From NCBI GenBank assembly GCA_964230215.1, contig CAXRGQ010000014.1, positions 1 through 64,000 on the forward strand: DNA of 64,000 nt. The letters are read 5' to 3'. Every line of letters begins with the position of its first letter. Within the stretch, counting starts at the first letter, position 1. Under the pieces are notes generated by a model that saw nothing but the letters and a program-made list of their open reading frames with translations, had not been told where the DNA came from and made no database searches. Of the stretch, positions 50,314 to 58,839 are shown one piece after another. Origin of the DNA: JAUILH01 sp964230215 (GTDB taxonomy: Bacteria > Bacteroidota > Bacteroidia > Flavobacteriales_D > JAUILH01). The position numbers and the translations under genes were made by a program.

Positions 50314-50862
50314 ATGAAGGCGAAGAAAATTGTATTAGGAAGTTTTTTAGGATTAGTAATTGGATTAGGATTGACGGCGTGCGGTTCTGATGATAAACCA
50401 CCAGTAGCTCCTCCAGCAAAAGCTCCAATGGAAGCAGGTCAGGCAGGGGATGTTATAACGCCTCAGTATGATAATCCAAATGCAGAGATTAATGGAGCTG
50501 ATCCAGTTGAAGTTAAACCAGTAGATGGTGAACCTAGTGAAGGCTTAACCTCTATGAAATTTACTGAGTACGCTCATGATTTTGGAAACGTAGCCAAAGG
50601 CAGTGAAAATACACATGTATTTAAGTTTACCAATACAGGAGAAGCGCCATTGAATATTACCAACGCAAGATCAACTTGTGGATGTACAGTGCCTGAATGG
50701 CCAAAAGAACCAATCTTACCAGGAGAAGGTGGAGAGATTAAGGTTGTATTCAAACCAAAAGATAATCAAGCCGGTCAGTCTGTTACTAAGCCAGTGACCA
50801 TTTCAGCAAACATTGAAGGTGGTTCACAGCAATTGCAGATTACTGCTCAGGTAGCGAAATAA
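50314..50862 (+). CDS. DUF1573 lipoprotein
   Basis: A lipoprotein (lipobox LGLTAC, Cys 23) with a Pro/Ala-rich linker and a C-terminal Ig-like DUF1573 domain (KFTEYAHDFGNVAKGSENTHVFKFTNTG, then ARSTCGCTVPEWP with two cysteines). DUF1573 is widespread in Bacteroidota, and its function is not known to me. It lies 30 bases after the S41 peptidase and is probably cotranscribed. A terminator follows. Confidence 0.9.
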   Translation: MKAKKIVLGSFLGLVIGLGLTACGSDDKPPVAPPAKAPMEAGQAGDVITPQYDNPNAEINGADPVEVKPVDGEPSEGLTSMKFTEYAHDFGNVAKGSENTHVFKFTNTGEAPLNITNARSTCGCTVPEWPKEPILPGEGGEIKVVFKPKDNQAGQSVTKPVTISANIEGGSQQLQITAQVAK

Positions 50863-50884
50863 TTAAACAATATGTAAGCGAAAT

Positions 50885-50912
50885 AGGGGGGAGCTTTAGC
50901 TCCCCCTTTTTC
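50885..50912 (+). terminator. intrinsic terminator after the DUF1573 gene
   Basis: GGGGGAGC and GCTCCCCC around a TTTA loop, followed by TTTTT. Confidence 0.9.
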
Positions 50913-51014
50913 GTCTACAGCTAAACATTTATCATACATTCATAACTTGAGTAAAAGGAGAGTTGCATAATGCATTGATAATTTGTATTTTAACTAGGAT
51001 TTTCTTTTGCTAGA

Positions 51015-52022
51015 ATGTGGATATATAAACTGATTACAATAAAAATACTCACATTGTCCGCTATGCTAGGCTTTAACATGCAGGGGTGGGGGCAAAACTT
51101 AGTTCCAAACCCATCATTTGAGGATACCTCATATTGTGTAACTGGTTCTGGAGAAATGCCAGCTGCTTTAGGGTGGAATTCTTACGGTGATTCGCCAGAT
51201 TACTTTAATGTTTGCAGTTCAAATGCAGATGTTTCTGTTCCCAATAACTGGGGAGGTTATCAGGAACCATCTAGCGGAAATGCATACGCAGCTTTAGGGA
51301 CATTCTGTACTGATTGTGGTATAGGACCAAACGTAAGGGAATTTATTGGGCGGAATTTATCAACACCCTTAAATATAGGAACTAAATATTATGTGTCTTT
51401 CAAAGCGGTCTTAAGTACTAGTCCTACGATTTGGGCAAATTGTGCCACAAATAATCTAGGGGTTGGCTTTACGAATATCCCATATAATTGGTCAACTTCC
51501 CCATTTCAAATAAATAACAATCCTAAAGTTTTTTGTGATAGTATTATAAAAGACACATTAAATTGGGTTACAGTATTTGGATCATTTATAGCTGATTCAT
51601 CATACCAATATATTGTGCTTGGCAACTTATTTGATGATCCTAGCACAGATACCTTAATTGTAGATAGTGGTGCTAGTCCAACAGGGAACTGTACCTCTTA
51701 CTACTACATAGATGACATTTGTGTTTCAACAGATTCTTCGTATACCGCAAATTATTTGTACACAGGTATTGTAAATTCTCCTTTGGCAGCTGTTTTCAGT
51801 TTATATCCTAACCCATTGATAAACCAACTTAATATTGAAAGCAACTCCAATACACCCTATGAAATAATCATACATAACGCTATTGGACAAATTGTATATC
51901 AAGAATTTAATATAAATGCTAATCATAAAATGATAGATCTTTCGACCTATTCAAAAGGAATGTTGTTGGTAAGTATAAAATCAAATAACCAAACCATCTG
52001 TCACAAACTCTTAAAACATTAG
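51015..52022 (+). CDS. secreted protein with T9SS C-terminal sorting domain
   Basis: 335 residues: a signal peptide (about 1-26, ending QGWGQ), a carbohydrate-binding-like jelly-roll pattern (NLVPNPSFEDTSYC, PAALGWNSYGDSPDYF, SGNAYAALGTFC, YYIDDICVS), then a type A T9SS domain from FSLYPNPLINQLNIESN to the end (MLLVSIKSNNQTICHKLLKH). Similar N-terminal modules occur fused to OmpA domains in relatives. No catalytic residues are evident. It is monocistronic, with terminators on both sides. Confidence 0.85.
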   Translation: MWIYKLITIKILTLSAMLGFNMQGWGQNLVPNPSFEDTSYCVTGSGEMPAALGWNSYGDSPDYFNVCSSNADVSVPNNWGGYQEPSSGNAYAALGTFCTDCGIGPNVREFIGRNLSTPLNIGTKYYVSFKAVLSTSPTIWANCATNNLGVGFTNIPYNWSTSPFQINNNPKVFCDSIIKDTLNWVTVFGSFIADSSYQYIVLGNLFDDPSTDTLIVDSGASPTGNCTSYYYIDDICVSTDSSYTANYLYTGIVNSPLAAVFSLYPNPLINQLNIESNSNTPYEIIIHNAIGQIVYQEFNINANHKMIDLSTYSKGMLLVSIKSNNQTICHKLLKH

Positions 52023-52033
52023 CTTATGCAAAC

Positions 52034-52060
52034 AAAAAGGGGAGCAACGCTCCCCTTTTT
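52034..52060. terminator. bidirectional intrinsic terminator
   Basis: AAAAGGGGAGC and GCTCCCCTTTT around an AAC loop, between the convergent T9SS cargo and tig genes. Confidence 0.88.
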
Positions 52061-52080
52061 TAATATCCATATGGTACTTA

Positions 52081-53436
52081 TTAAGCCTCTTTAGACGCAA
52101 GCTTCACGAATTCATCGTAGCTTACTTCTTTCTCATTTAACTTAACAGTGTTCTTTAAATACTCAAGTACTTTTGCGTCATACAAGTTTTGATACACACG
52201 TCTAGCTTCATCTTGATTCTGTAGAACGCTCTCTGCATTTTTCGTCAACTCAGCGTCTTCAGGAACTGGCATACCATATTGCGCAAAGTTGTTTGCAATC
52301 AATCCTTTTGTATAGTGCATTACTTCCTCGTGCTCAACTTTAAGGTCGTTGTCCTTAATTAATCTATTCTCAATTAATTGCCATCTTAAACCGTTAGAGT
52401 AAGCTTCATATTCTTCTTCAATCTGCTCATCCGTTACTGGTTTTTCGTTTGAAGCTTTAATCCATCTCTTCAAGAAAGTATCTGGTAAAGGCAATTTCAA
52501 ATCTTCCACCAATTTTTCAGAAACATCTCTTCTCAACATTTTGTCGCTGTCATTTCTGAACATGTTAGACAAATCAGCACTGATTTTCTCTCTTAGTTCT
52601 TTTTCAGAACTTACCACACCCTCGCCGAAAATCTTATCAAAAAACTCTTGATTCATTTCAGCCAATTTCATGCGCTTGATCTCTGTAATAGTATATGAGA
52701 ACTTATCGGAAATTCCAGCTAATTCGTCTTGCTTAATACCAAGCATTGCAGCTTTGTCAGCATCACCTTTAGAAACGTCTTCTGGGTTAAGTTCGATAGA
52801 ATCACCAACTTTCTTACCCTTGAACATTTTCTTAGCATCATCTGAATCTAAAAACTCAACCGAAATAGAAGAGGTATGCATGATCCCGCCTTCTTTCGGT
52901 TTGCCATTTTCATCCAATTCAACGAATTGTCCTAATAACATTTCTTCACCTTCACAGGTGTCTACTGGTTCAAGAGCACCATAACGGCGTCTCATGTTTT
53001 CAACTTCCTTATCAATCATTTCGCCATCAGGCTTTATAAGGTAGTAATTAAACTTGTTCTTAGATGATAACTTTAGATCGAATGATGGTGCTAAACCAAT
53101 TTCATAGTTGAACTCAAAGTCACCCGGGTTGTCCCAGTCGCCACCCTTATCATCTTCTTTTGGTAATGGATTACCTAGAACATCTAGGTTGTTGTCTGTA
53201 ATGTGTTTGTGCAATGATTCGTTGATCAGTTTGTTCATCTCCTCTGCAAGGATAGATGCGCCATACTTTTTCTTAATCATTCCCATTGGAACGTGTCCAG
53301 GTCTAAATCCAGGAATGTTTACGCTTTTGCGCGCCATTTTTAAGCCGTTCTCGTACTTCTCTTTGTAATCCTCAGGATTAACTTTGATGGTAAGAACTGC
53401 ATTTAAGTCATCAATTTTTTCTTCAACTACTTCCAT
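52081..53436 (-). CDS. tig: trigger factor
   Basis: A ribosome-associated chaperone. The N-terminal ribosome-binding domain has the signature NIPGFRPGHVPMGMIKKKYG (a GFRxGxxP variant) for docking at L23. A divergent central PPIase-like domain covers about 155-250, and the helical C-terminal arms follow. 451 residues, normal for Bacteroidota. Its untranslated leader begins with the strong hairpin at 53457-53489, which is probably the terminator of the tRNA-Leu gene. Confidence 0.95.
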   Translation of the reverse strand: MEVVEEKIDDLNAVLTIKVNPEDYKEKYENGLKMARKSVNIPGFRPGHVPMGMIKKKYGASILAEEMNKLINESLHKHITDNNLDVLGNPLPKEDDKGGDWDNPGDFEFNYEIGLAPSFDLKLSSKNKFNYYLIKPDGEMIDKEVENMRRRYGALEPVDTCEGEEMLLGQFVELDENGKPKEGGIMHTSSISVEFLDSDDAKKMFKGKKVGDSIELNPEDVSKGDADKAAMLGIKQDELAGISDKFSYTITEIKRMKLAEMNQEFFDKIFGEGVVSSEKELREKISADLSNMFRNDSDKMLRRDVSEKLVEDLKLPLPDTFLKRWIKASNEKPVTDEQIEEEYEAYSNGLRWQLIENRLIKDNDLKVEHEEVMHYTKGLIANNFAQYGMPVPEDAELTKNAESVLQNQDEARRVYQNLYDAKVLEYLKNTVKLNEKEVSYDEFVKLASKEA

Positions 53437-53456
53437 TTGCTTAGGGCTTTAAATTA

Positions 53457-53489
53457 AAAAATGGTATAGGCCACGCCTATACCATTTTT
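53457..53489. terminator. bidirectional hairpin between tRNA-Leu and tig
   Basis: A perfect 15-base-pair stem (53457-53471 with 53475-53489) around a CAC loop with A/T ends. On the minus strand it would end tRNA-Leu transcripts and lies only 20 bases before tig. Confidence 0.85.
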
Positions 53490-53500
53490 AAGTAATTCAG

Positions 53501-53582
53501 TGCGGGTGGAGGGACTCGAACCCACACGCCGTGAAGCACTAGATCCTAAGTCTAGCGTGTCTACCAATTTCACCACACCCGC
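53501..53582 (-). tRNA. tRNA-Leu (anticodon UAG)
   Basis: On the minus strand: acceptor GCGGGTG...CACCCGC with discriminator A; D arm TGGTGAAATTGGTAGACACG; anticodon stem CTAGA/TCTAG with loop CTTAGGA (anticodon TAG at 53546-53548); a long variable arm (TGCTTCACGGCG); and T arm GTGGGTTCGAGTCCC. The long variable arm and UAG anticodon identify leucine. CCA is not encoded. Confidence 0.97.
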
Positions 53583-53617
53583 ATTAAAAGAACTAACGTT
53601 TTCGGTAAACGTGGGCG

Positions 53618-53625
53618 CAAAGATA
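53618..53625 (-). promoter_or_regulatory. -7 promoter element of tRNA-Leu
   Basis: TATCTTTG on the minus strand, 36 bases before the mature tRNA 5' end, is a perfect match to TAnnTTTG. The -33 position has no TTG. Confidence 0.55.
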
Positions 53626-53643
53626 ATTATTTTTTAGATTTAA

Positions 53644-53670
53644 TCACGAATTGATGGATTTTTTTCGTGA
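53644..53670 (-). terminator. possible terminator after the proline dehydrogenase gene
   Basis: TCACGAA and TTCGTGA around a 13-base loop, 18 bases past the stop. There is no T-tract after it on the minus strand, so it is uncertain. Confidence 0.3.
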
Positions 53671-53687
53671 CTTATTTAGATTAGAAT

Positions 53688-54863
53688 CTAAGCCGTTTTT
53701 CTCCGCTTAATCTCCTTTGTAATCAAACTCAATTCTCTACTAGTCTGACCTGCTACTGAGGTGTTTTCCTGAGCTCGTCTCAATAGATATGGCATAACTT
53801 CTTTAATAGGGCCGTAGGGAACATATTTGGCAACTCGATACCCAGCATAACTAAGGTTGTAAGAAATATGGTCGCTCATACCTAAGAGTTGGGCAAAGTA
53901 AATGCGTTTGTCTCCTTTATCAATGCCCGCCTTTTCCATCAGTTCGCATAAGTATGCTGAGCTTTGCTCATTGTGTGTGCCAGCACAAATGGAAATATCA
54001 TTTATGTTGCTGATGCAATATTCCAATGCATCATCATAACACTTATCGGTCGCTTTTTTGTTCGGGTTTATTGGGTCCTGATAACCCTTTTCTTCGGCAC
54101 GTTCACGTTCCTTTTCCATATATGCACCACGAACTAGTTTGAGACCTAATTTATAACCGCCATTTTTTGCCTTTTCATGACTTGCTTTTAAAAAATCTAA
54201 TCTGTCATGTCTGTACAGCTGAATGGTATTGTAGACTATCGGAATCTCTTTGTTATATCGGGCCATCATAGCATCTACAAGTCTGTCTATGGCATCCTGA
54301 ATCCAACTGTCCTCCGCATCTATAAATACAGGTGTCTGCGTTTCGTAGGCACGTCTACAAATCGAATCTACTCTCGTATGAACTTCAGCGAATTCTCTTC
54401 TCTCAGCATCCGTCAGCTCCGCTTTTGGATCATTCACTTTTTCCAACAAACCAAAACGTGAAATACCAGTTACTTTAAATACCGAAAATGGAATCGAATC
54501 CTCTTTATTGGCTTTGTCGATGGTGGCTATAATCTCAGCGCAAGTTGCATCAAAATCATCCTGTGTAGTTTTACCTTCAACCGAATAATCTAGAATAGTT
54601 CCTACATTAAACTCAGCCAACTCTTTAATCTTTGCATCACAATCGGCGATATTCTCTCCTCCACAAAACTGTGCAAAAATGGTACGTTTTATCAAACCTT
54701 TTGGTAAGAACCCAAGGCGCGTCAAGAATTTCACGACACCATTTCCCATCTTTACAAGCCAAGGTTTTCCGACCATTTTGAAAAGTTGGTAGGCCTTCTT
54801 CAAATCCTTATCTGATTTGCTTTTAAAGGCTATTTCTGTATTGTCAAATGATATCCCTGACAT
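53688..54863 (-). CDS. proline dehydrogenase
   Basis: A FAD-dependent enzyme oxidising proline to pyrroline-5-carboxylate; a monofunctional (PutB-like) protein of 391 residues, not fused to P5C dehydrogenase. TIM-barrel blocks are present: FSVFKVTGISRFGLLEK, PVFIDAEDSWIQ, GGYKLGLKLVRGAYMEKERE, AGTHNEQSS and the C-terminal YGPIKEVMPYLLRRAQEN, with the Arg pair that binds the proline carboxylate. It is divergent from aroB; the 112-base gap is AT-rich and presumably holds both promoters. Confidence 0.93.
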   Translation of the reverse strand: MSGISFDNTEIAFKSKSDKDLKKAYQLFKMVGKPWLVKMGNGVVKFLTRLGFLPKGLIKRTIFAQFCGGENIADCDAKIKELAEFNVGTILDYSVEGKTTQDDFDATCAEIIATIDKANKEDSIPFSVFKVTGISRFGLLEKVNDPKAELTDAERREFAEVHTRVDSICRRAYETQTPVFIDAEDSWIQDAIDRLVDAMMARYNKEIPIVYNTIQLYRHDRLDFLKASHEKAKNGGYKLGLKLVRGAYMEKERERAEEKGYQDPINPNKKATDKCYDDALEYCISNINDISICAGTHNEQSSAYLCELMEKAGIDKGDKRIYFAQLLGMSDHISYNLSYAGYRVAKYVPYGPIKEVMPYLLRRAQENTSVAGQTSRELSLITKEIKRRKTA

Positions 54864-54975
54864 GCGGCAAAAATAAGTACAGCTTTATTATAACCGGCAA
54901 ATTAAAGTAAATTTTATCAGGTATTTTCGACCAATTAACTCAGGATGACTAAATTTAGTGTTTTAAGCGGCGTGA

Positions 54976-56058
54976 ATGACCATGCGAATCATTGAAACAG
55001 AAGCATACAAAATTGAAGTCGGAGCACTCTCCGAGAGTAGCCTAAACCAATTACTGGAGATAGAGTTCAAGAATGCACGCAAGCTTATAATTGTAGATAA
55101 TAACACGCTAAAGCACTGCTTTCCGCATCTTATCAATCATTGCCCAAGCTTATCGGATGCAGAGATTATTGAAGTAGAAAGTGGTGAGGTACACAAAAAC
55201 ATAGATACTTGTACGGGTGTCTGGAATGCACTTGCCGAACTGGAAATTACGCGCAATGACTTAATTATCAATCTTGGCGGCGGTGTAATTGGAGATATGG
55301 GCGGATTTATTGCAGCCACCTATAAAAGAGGTACGGCCTTTATTCAGATCCCAACCACTTTGTTGTCTCAAGTTGACGCTTCAGTCGGAGGTAAACTTGG
55401 AGTTGACCTTCAAACCTTAAAAAATCTAATAGGAGTTATAAGTAACCCTTTAGCCGTATATATTGATGACTACTTTCTTAGGACGCTTCCAAAAAAAGAG
55501 TTGTTAAGTGGTTTGGCAGAGATTATTAAGCATGGTTTGATTGCTGATAGCGCATACTGGGAGGAGATAGTTTCCACACCATTTCATTCGGTGAAGGAGT
55601 TTGCCAATCTTGTTCCGAGATCATTAGAGATTAAGTCAGATATTGTAAAGATTGACCCTTACGAAAAAAGTGATCGAAAAAAATTGAATTTTGGTCATAC
55701 TATTGGCCATGCAATTGAAAGCTACTCACACGAAAGTGCCCTGAAATCATTACTGCACGGAGAAGCAATTGCTATAGGAATGATATGCGAGAGTTATTTA
55801 AGCTACAAAAAGAAATGTATCTCCAAGGAAGAGCTTGAGTCTATATCTACCTACATATTGTCCCTTTATTCGGGCTACGTGATGAATGATATGGCGTTTC
55901 ACCGTTTGGTTGAAATCATGAAAAACGATAAAAAGAACAGTGGAAGCGCCATCAACTTTACCCTTTTAAAGGGAATTGGAAACGCGTCAATTGACAATGT
56001 ATGTTCGGTACCTGAAATAGAAGATGCATTGCGCTACTACCAATCGCTTCTTCAGTAG
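54976..56058 (+). CDS. aroB: 3-dehydroquinate synthase
   Basis: AroB cyclises DAHP to 3-dehydroquinate in the shikimate pathway, using NAD and zinc. Motifs: NLGGGVIGDMGGFIAATYKRG, IPTTLLSQVDASVGGKLGVDL, LSGLAEIIKHGLI, and the zinc-binding LNFGHTIGHAIES plus LLHGEAIAIGM. 360 residues. An alternative start two codons later (54982) is equally possible. No other shikimate genes are adjacent. Confidence 0.96.
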   Translation: MTMRIIETEAYKIEVGALSESSLNQLLEIEFKNARKLIIVDNNTLKHCFPHLINHCPSLSDAEIIEVESGEVHKNIDTCTGVWNALAELEITRNDLIINLGGGVIGDMGGFIAATYKRGTAFIQIPTTLLSQVDASVGGKLGVDLQTLKNLIGVISNPLAVYIDDYFLRTLPKKELLSGLAEIIKHGLIADSAYWEEIVSTPFHSVKEFANLVPRSLEIKSDIVKIDPYEKSDRKKLNFGHTIGHAIESYSHESALKSLLHGEAIAIGMICESYLSYKKKCISKEELESISTYILSLYSGYVMNDMAFHRLVEIMKNDKKNSGSAINFTLLKGIGNASIDNVCSVPEIEDALRYYQSLLQ

Positions 56059-56100
56059 AATATCTCTACAAATCCTTATCTTTATCCAAAATCATTCAGA

Positions 56101-58836
56101 ATGAGAACACTGCTAATAACAAGCATAGGAATTGTTGCGCTCACTTCTTGCGTCAAGAATCAAGAAAATAGCTCAGAAAATAAAAACACTGAGATTAAGT
56201 TGAGTGCAGAATTGGAATCAAACGTAATGTCTACCACTAATAGAGAAGACTTTCAGCAGTGGGAGATAGATCGCCATGCTGATCCACTTACTGGTGCTAT
56301 TCCTCATGGCATGCGACATGCAGAACTGGCTTTTGCAAAAAAGTTGCCTCACCGAATGGAAAGAGCCCTAAGCTGGCAGAAAAGAGGCCCAGTGAATATG
56401 GGTGGTCGCACACGCGCCTTGGTTTTGGATGTTCAAGATGAGAACACTATGCTTGCTGGTGGAGTTACTGGTGGTGTATGGAAAACAACTGATGGAGGAC
56501 AATCATGGGTTAAAACTACGGATCCTGCTCAGATGCACTCGGTAACCAGTTTAGCGCAAGACACGCGTCCTGGGCATGAAGATACATGGTACTGTGGAAC
56601 GGGTGAGTATTATGGTGTGGTTAGCGCAACCAGCTTTAGTTCTCAGTATAGCGGAGACGGTATATTTAAATCAACCGATGGAGGTGATACATGGACAAAA
56701 TTGACAAGTACCTCTTCTGGCACTCCACAGACATTGTATACAAACGGCGATATGGATTTCGTGTGGCGTATTGTAACTGATCACACAGATCTTACAAATG
56801 ATGTCGTGCTGGCTGCAGTTTATAATGGAGTTTTTAGAAGCACAGATGGCGGACAAACATGGTCTGAAGTGCTTGGTTTGAATAGTGTAACAAGTGGTGC
56901 GTCTGCTAATGTGGATTTAATTCAAGTACCTTCGGGTGCGTTTTATGCAACGATGAGTAGCGGGAGCTCTCATAAAGGATTCTGGCGTTCAGACGATGGG
57001 ATTAATTGGGTGAATATTAGTCCAACTTTACCTGGAACTGTAGGGCGAATAGCCATGGCATATGATCCGCAAGATGACAATGTGATTTGGTATTTCGGAA
57101 ATACACCGGGTGCTGGGATGGACAACCACTCAGTTTGGAAATACCGTTATTTGACTGGAGATGGATCGGGTGCTAATGGCGTTTGGGAGAACAAAAGTAA
57201 TAACCTTCCAAATTATGTGTGTACCGGTTTCTTTACCTTCGATTTTGGAGCACTTAACACACAATCTTCTTATGATGTATGTATAGCAGTGCACCCAACA
57301 GACTCTAACATGATATTCCTTGGAGGTACAAATATTTATAGAACTGACGATCAGTTTAACACGCCTAATAGCACAGATTGGATAGCAGGATACCGTTGTA
57401 ACCAAGCAGATTTGTCTGATTACGTTTATCCAAATCATCATCCTGACCAACATTGGATGACTTTCTTGCCATCGGATCCAGATGTAATGTTATCTGCAAA
57501 TGATGGAGGGGTGTATAGAACGGATAGTATAACAGCAGACTCTGTGTTCTGGGAGCCATTAAACAATGGATATATTACGACACAATTCTATACAGTTGCC
57601 ATAGAGCAAGGAGATGTAACGAGTGATTATTTAGTAGGTGGAATGCAGGACAATGGTACATGGTTCACCAATACCACCGAAATAGACTCTCCATGGGTTG
57701 AGGTCTTAAGAGGAGACGGTTCATTCTGTGCTATTCCAGAAGGAAGAGATTTCTTTATTAATTCTTGGCAGCAAGGTAAAACAGTTGTGCAGGATATTGA
57801 TAACGACGGAAACGTAATAAGCTTCCAAAGAATTGACCCAACGGGAGGTCCTAACAATTACAATTTCATCAATCCACTGGAATTGGATCCTAACGATCCA
57901 GACCGTTTATATTTCAATGGTAGAATTAGATTGTGGCGTCAAGATAGCTTGAGCTATATTCCACATACCAATGACATATACAACACCATCTCACAGGGCT
58001 GGACTCAAATTTCGTCGAGTTATATTGGAATTTCTGGAGGTTACATATCTGCGATTGAAACATGCAAATCTTCACCGAATAAGGTGTGGTACGGTACTTC
58101 TGTTGGCAAACTCTTTAGATTAGATTCGGCAGACGCCAATGGTGTGCAAGTGGATATTCGCGGAAGCAATTTCCCAACAAGTGGATACATTTCCAGTGTG
58201 GCCGTAAATCCATTTAATGAGGATGAAATTATGGTGACTTTTAGTAATTATAATATTCCTTCTATTTTCTATACAAATGATGGAGGTCAGACTTGGACGG
58301 ATGTCGGAGGTAACTTAGAAGAAAACACGGATGGAACTGGTGCTGGTCCTGCTGTATATTGGGCCTATGTTTACCCTGATGGAAACTTCTATGTGGGAAC
58401 ATCCGTTGGATTATTCTCAACCGATAACCTTGACAGCACAAACACTGTTTGGCAAATGGAAGGTCCAAGCGAAATTGGTAATGTCGTAATCAATATGATT
58501 GAGGCACGTACTTTCGATGGAAGAATGGTGGTGGGAACTCACGGGAACGGTGTGTATGAAGCGACAGCAACCCCAGTATTCATGTCAAATGAAGATATTG
58601 ATGCTGGTGTTGAGGTGAATGTGTATCCTAATCCTGCGATTAATTCGGTGGTAATAGAATCAGAATTAAATTCAGGTTGGATTGAGGTATATTCTATGAG
58701 CGGAAGTTTGGTTAAAAAGACTACTATTCTGTCGAATAGAACAGAATTGGATGTTAGCAAGCTTACAGGTGGTACATACATTTATAGGATAATTTCTGGA
58801 GAAGAGTCAGTTAGTGGGAGGTTTGTGAAGCAGTAG
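56101..58836 (+). CDS. BNR/Asp-box repeat (sortilin-like beta-propeller) protein with lipoprotein signal and T9SS domain
   Basis: 911 residues. The signal peptide ends in a lipobox (ALTSC, Cys 17), then a linker. Five or more Asp-box repeats follow (TTDGGQSW, STDGGDTW, STDGGQTW, SDDGINW, TNDGGQTW), the pattern of VPS10/sortilin-like and xyloglucanase-like propellers. A type A T9SS sorting domain closes the protein (VYPNPAINSVVIES ... GGTYIYRIIS). I see no sialidase active-site set, so catalysis is not supported. The combination of lipobox and T9SS domain is odd. It follows aroB by 42 bases. Confidence 0.88.
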   Translation: MRTLLITSIGIVALTSCVKNQENSSENKNTEIKLSAELESNVMSTTNREDFQQWEIDRHADPLTGAIPHGMRHAELAFAKKLPHRMERALSWQKRGPVNMGGRTRALVLDVQDENTMLAGGVTGGVWKTTDGGQSWVKTTDPAQMHSVTSLAQDTRPGHEDTWYCGTGEYYGVVSATSFSSQYSGDGIFKSTDGGDTWTKLTSTSSGTPQTLYTNGDMDFVWRIVTDHTDLTNDVVLAAVYNGVFRSTDGGQTWSEVLGLNSVTSGASANVDLIQVPSGAFYATMSSGSSHKGFWRSDDGINWVNISPTLPGTVGRIAMAYDPQDDNVIWYFGNTPGAGMDNHSVWKYRYLTGDGSGANGVWENKSNNLPNYVCTGFFTFDFGALNTQSSYDVCIAVHPTDSNMIFLGGTNIYRTDDQFNTPNSTDWIAGYRCNQADLSDYVYPNHHPDQHWMTFLPSDPDVMLSANDGGVYRTDSITADSVFWEPLNNGYITTQFYTVAIEQGDVTSDYLVGGMQDNGTWFTNTTEIDSPWVEVLRGDGSFCAIPEGRDFFINSWQQGKTVVQDIDNDGNVISFQRIDPTGGPNNYNFINPLELDPNDPDRLYFNGRIRLWRQDSLSYIPHTNDIYNTISQGWTQISSSYIGISGGYISAIETCKSSPNKVWYGTSVGKLFRLDSADANGVQVDIRGSNFPTSGYISSVAVNPFNEDEIMVTFSNYNIPSIFYTNDGGQTWTDVGGNLEENTDGTGAGPAVYWAYVYPDGNFYVGTSVGLFSTDNLDSTNTVWQMEGPSEIGNVVINMIEARTFDGRMVVGTHGNGVYEATATPVFMSNEDIDAGVEVNVYPNPAINSVVIESELNSGWIEVYSMSGSLVKKTTILSNRTELDVSKLTGGTYIYRIISGEESVSGRFVKQ

Positions 58837-58839
58837 ATT

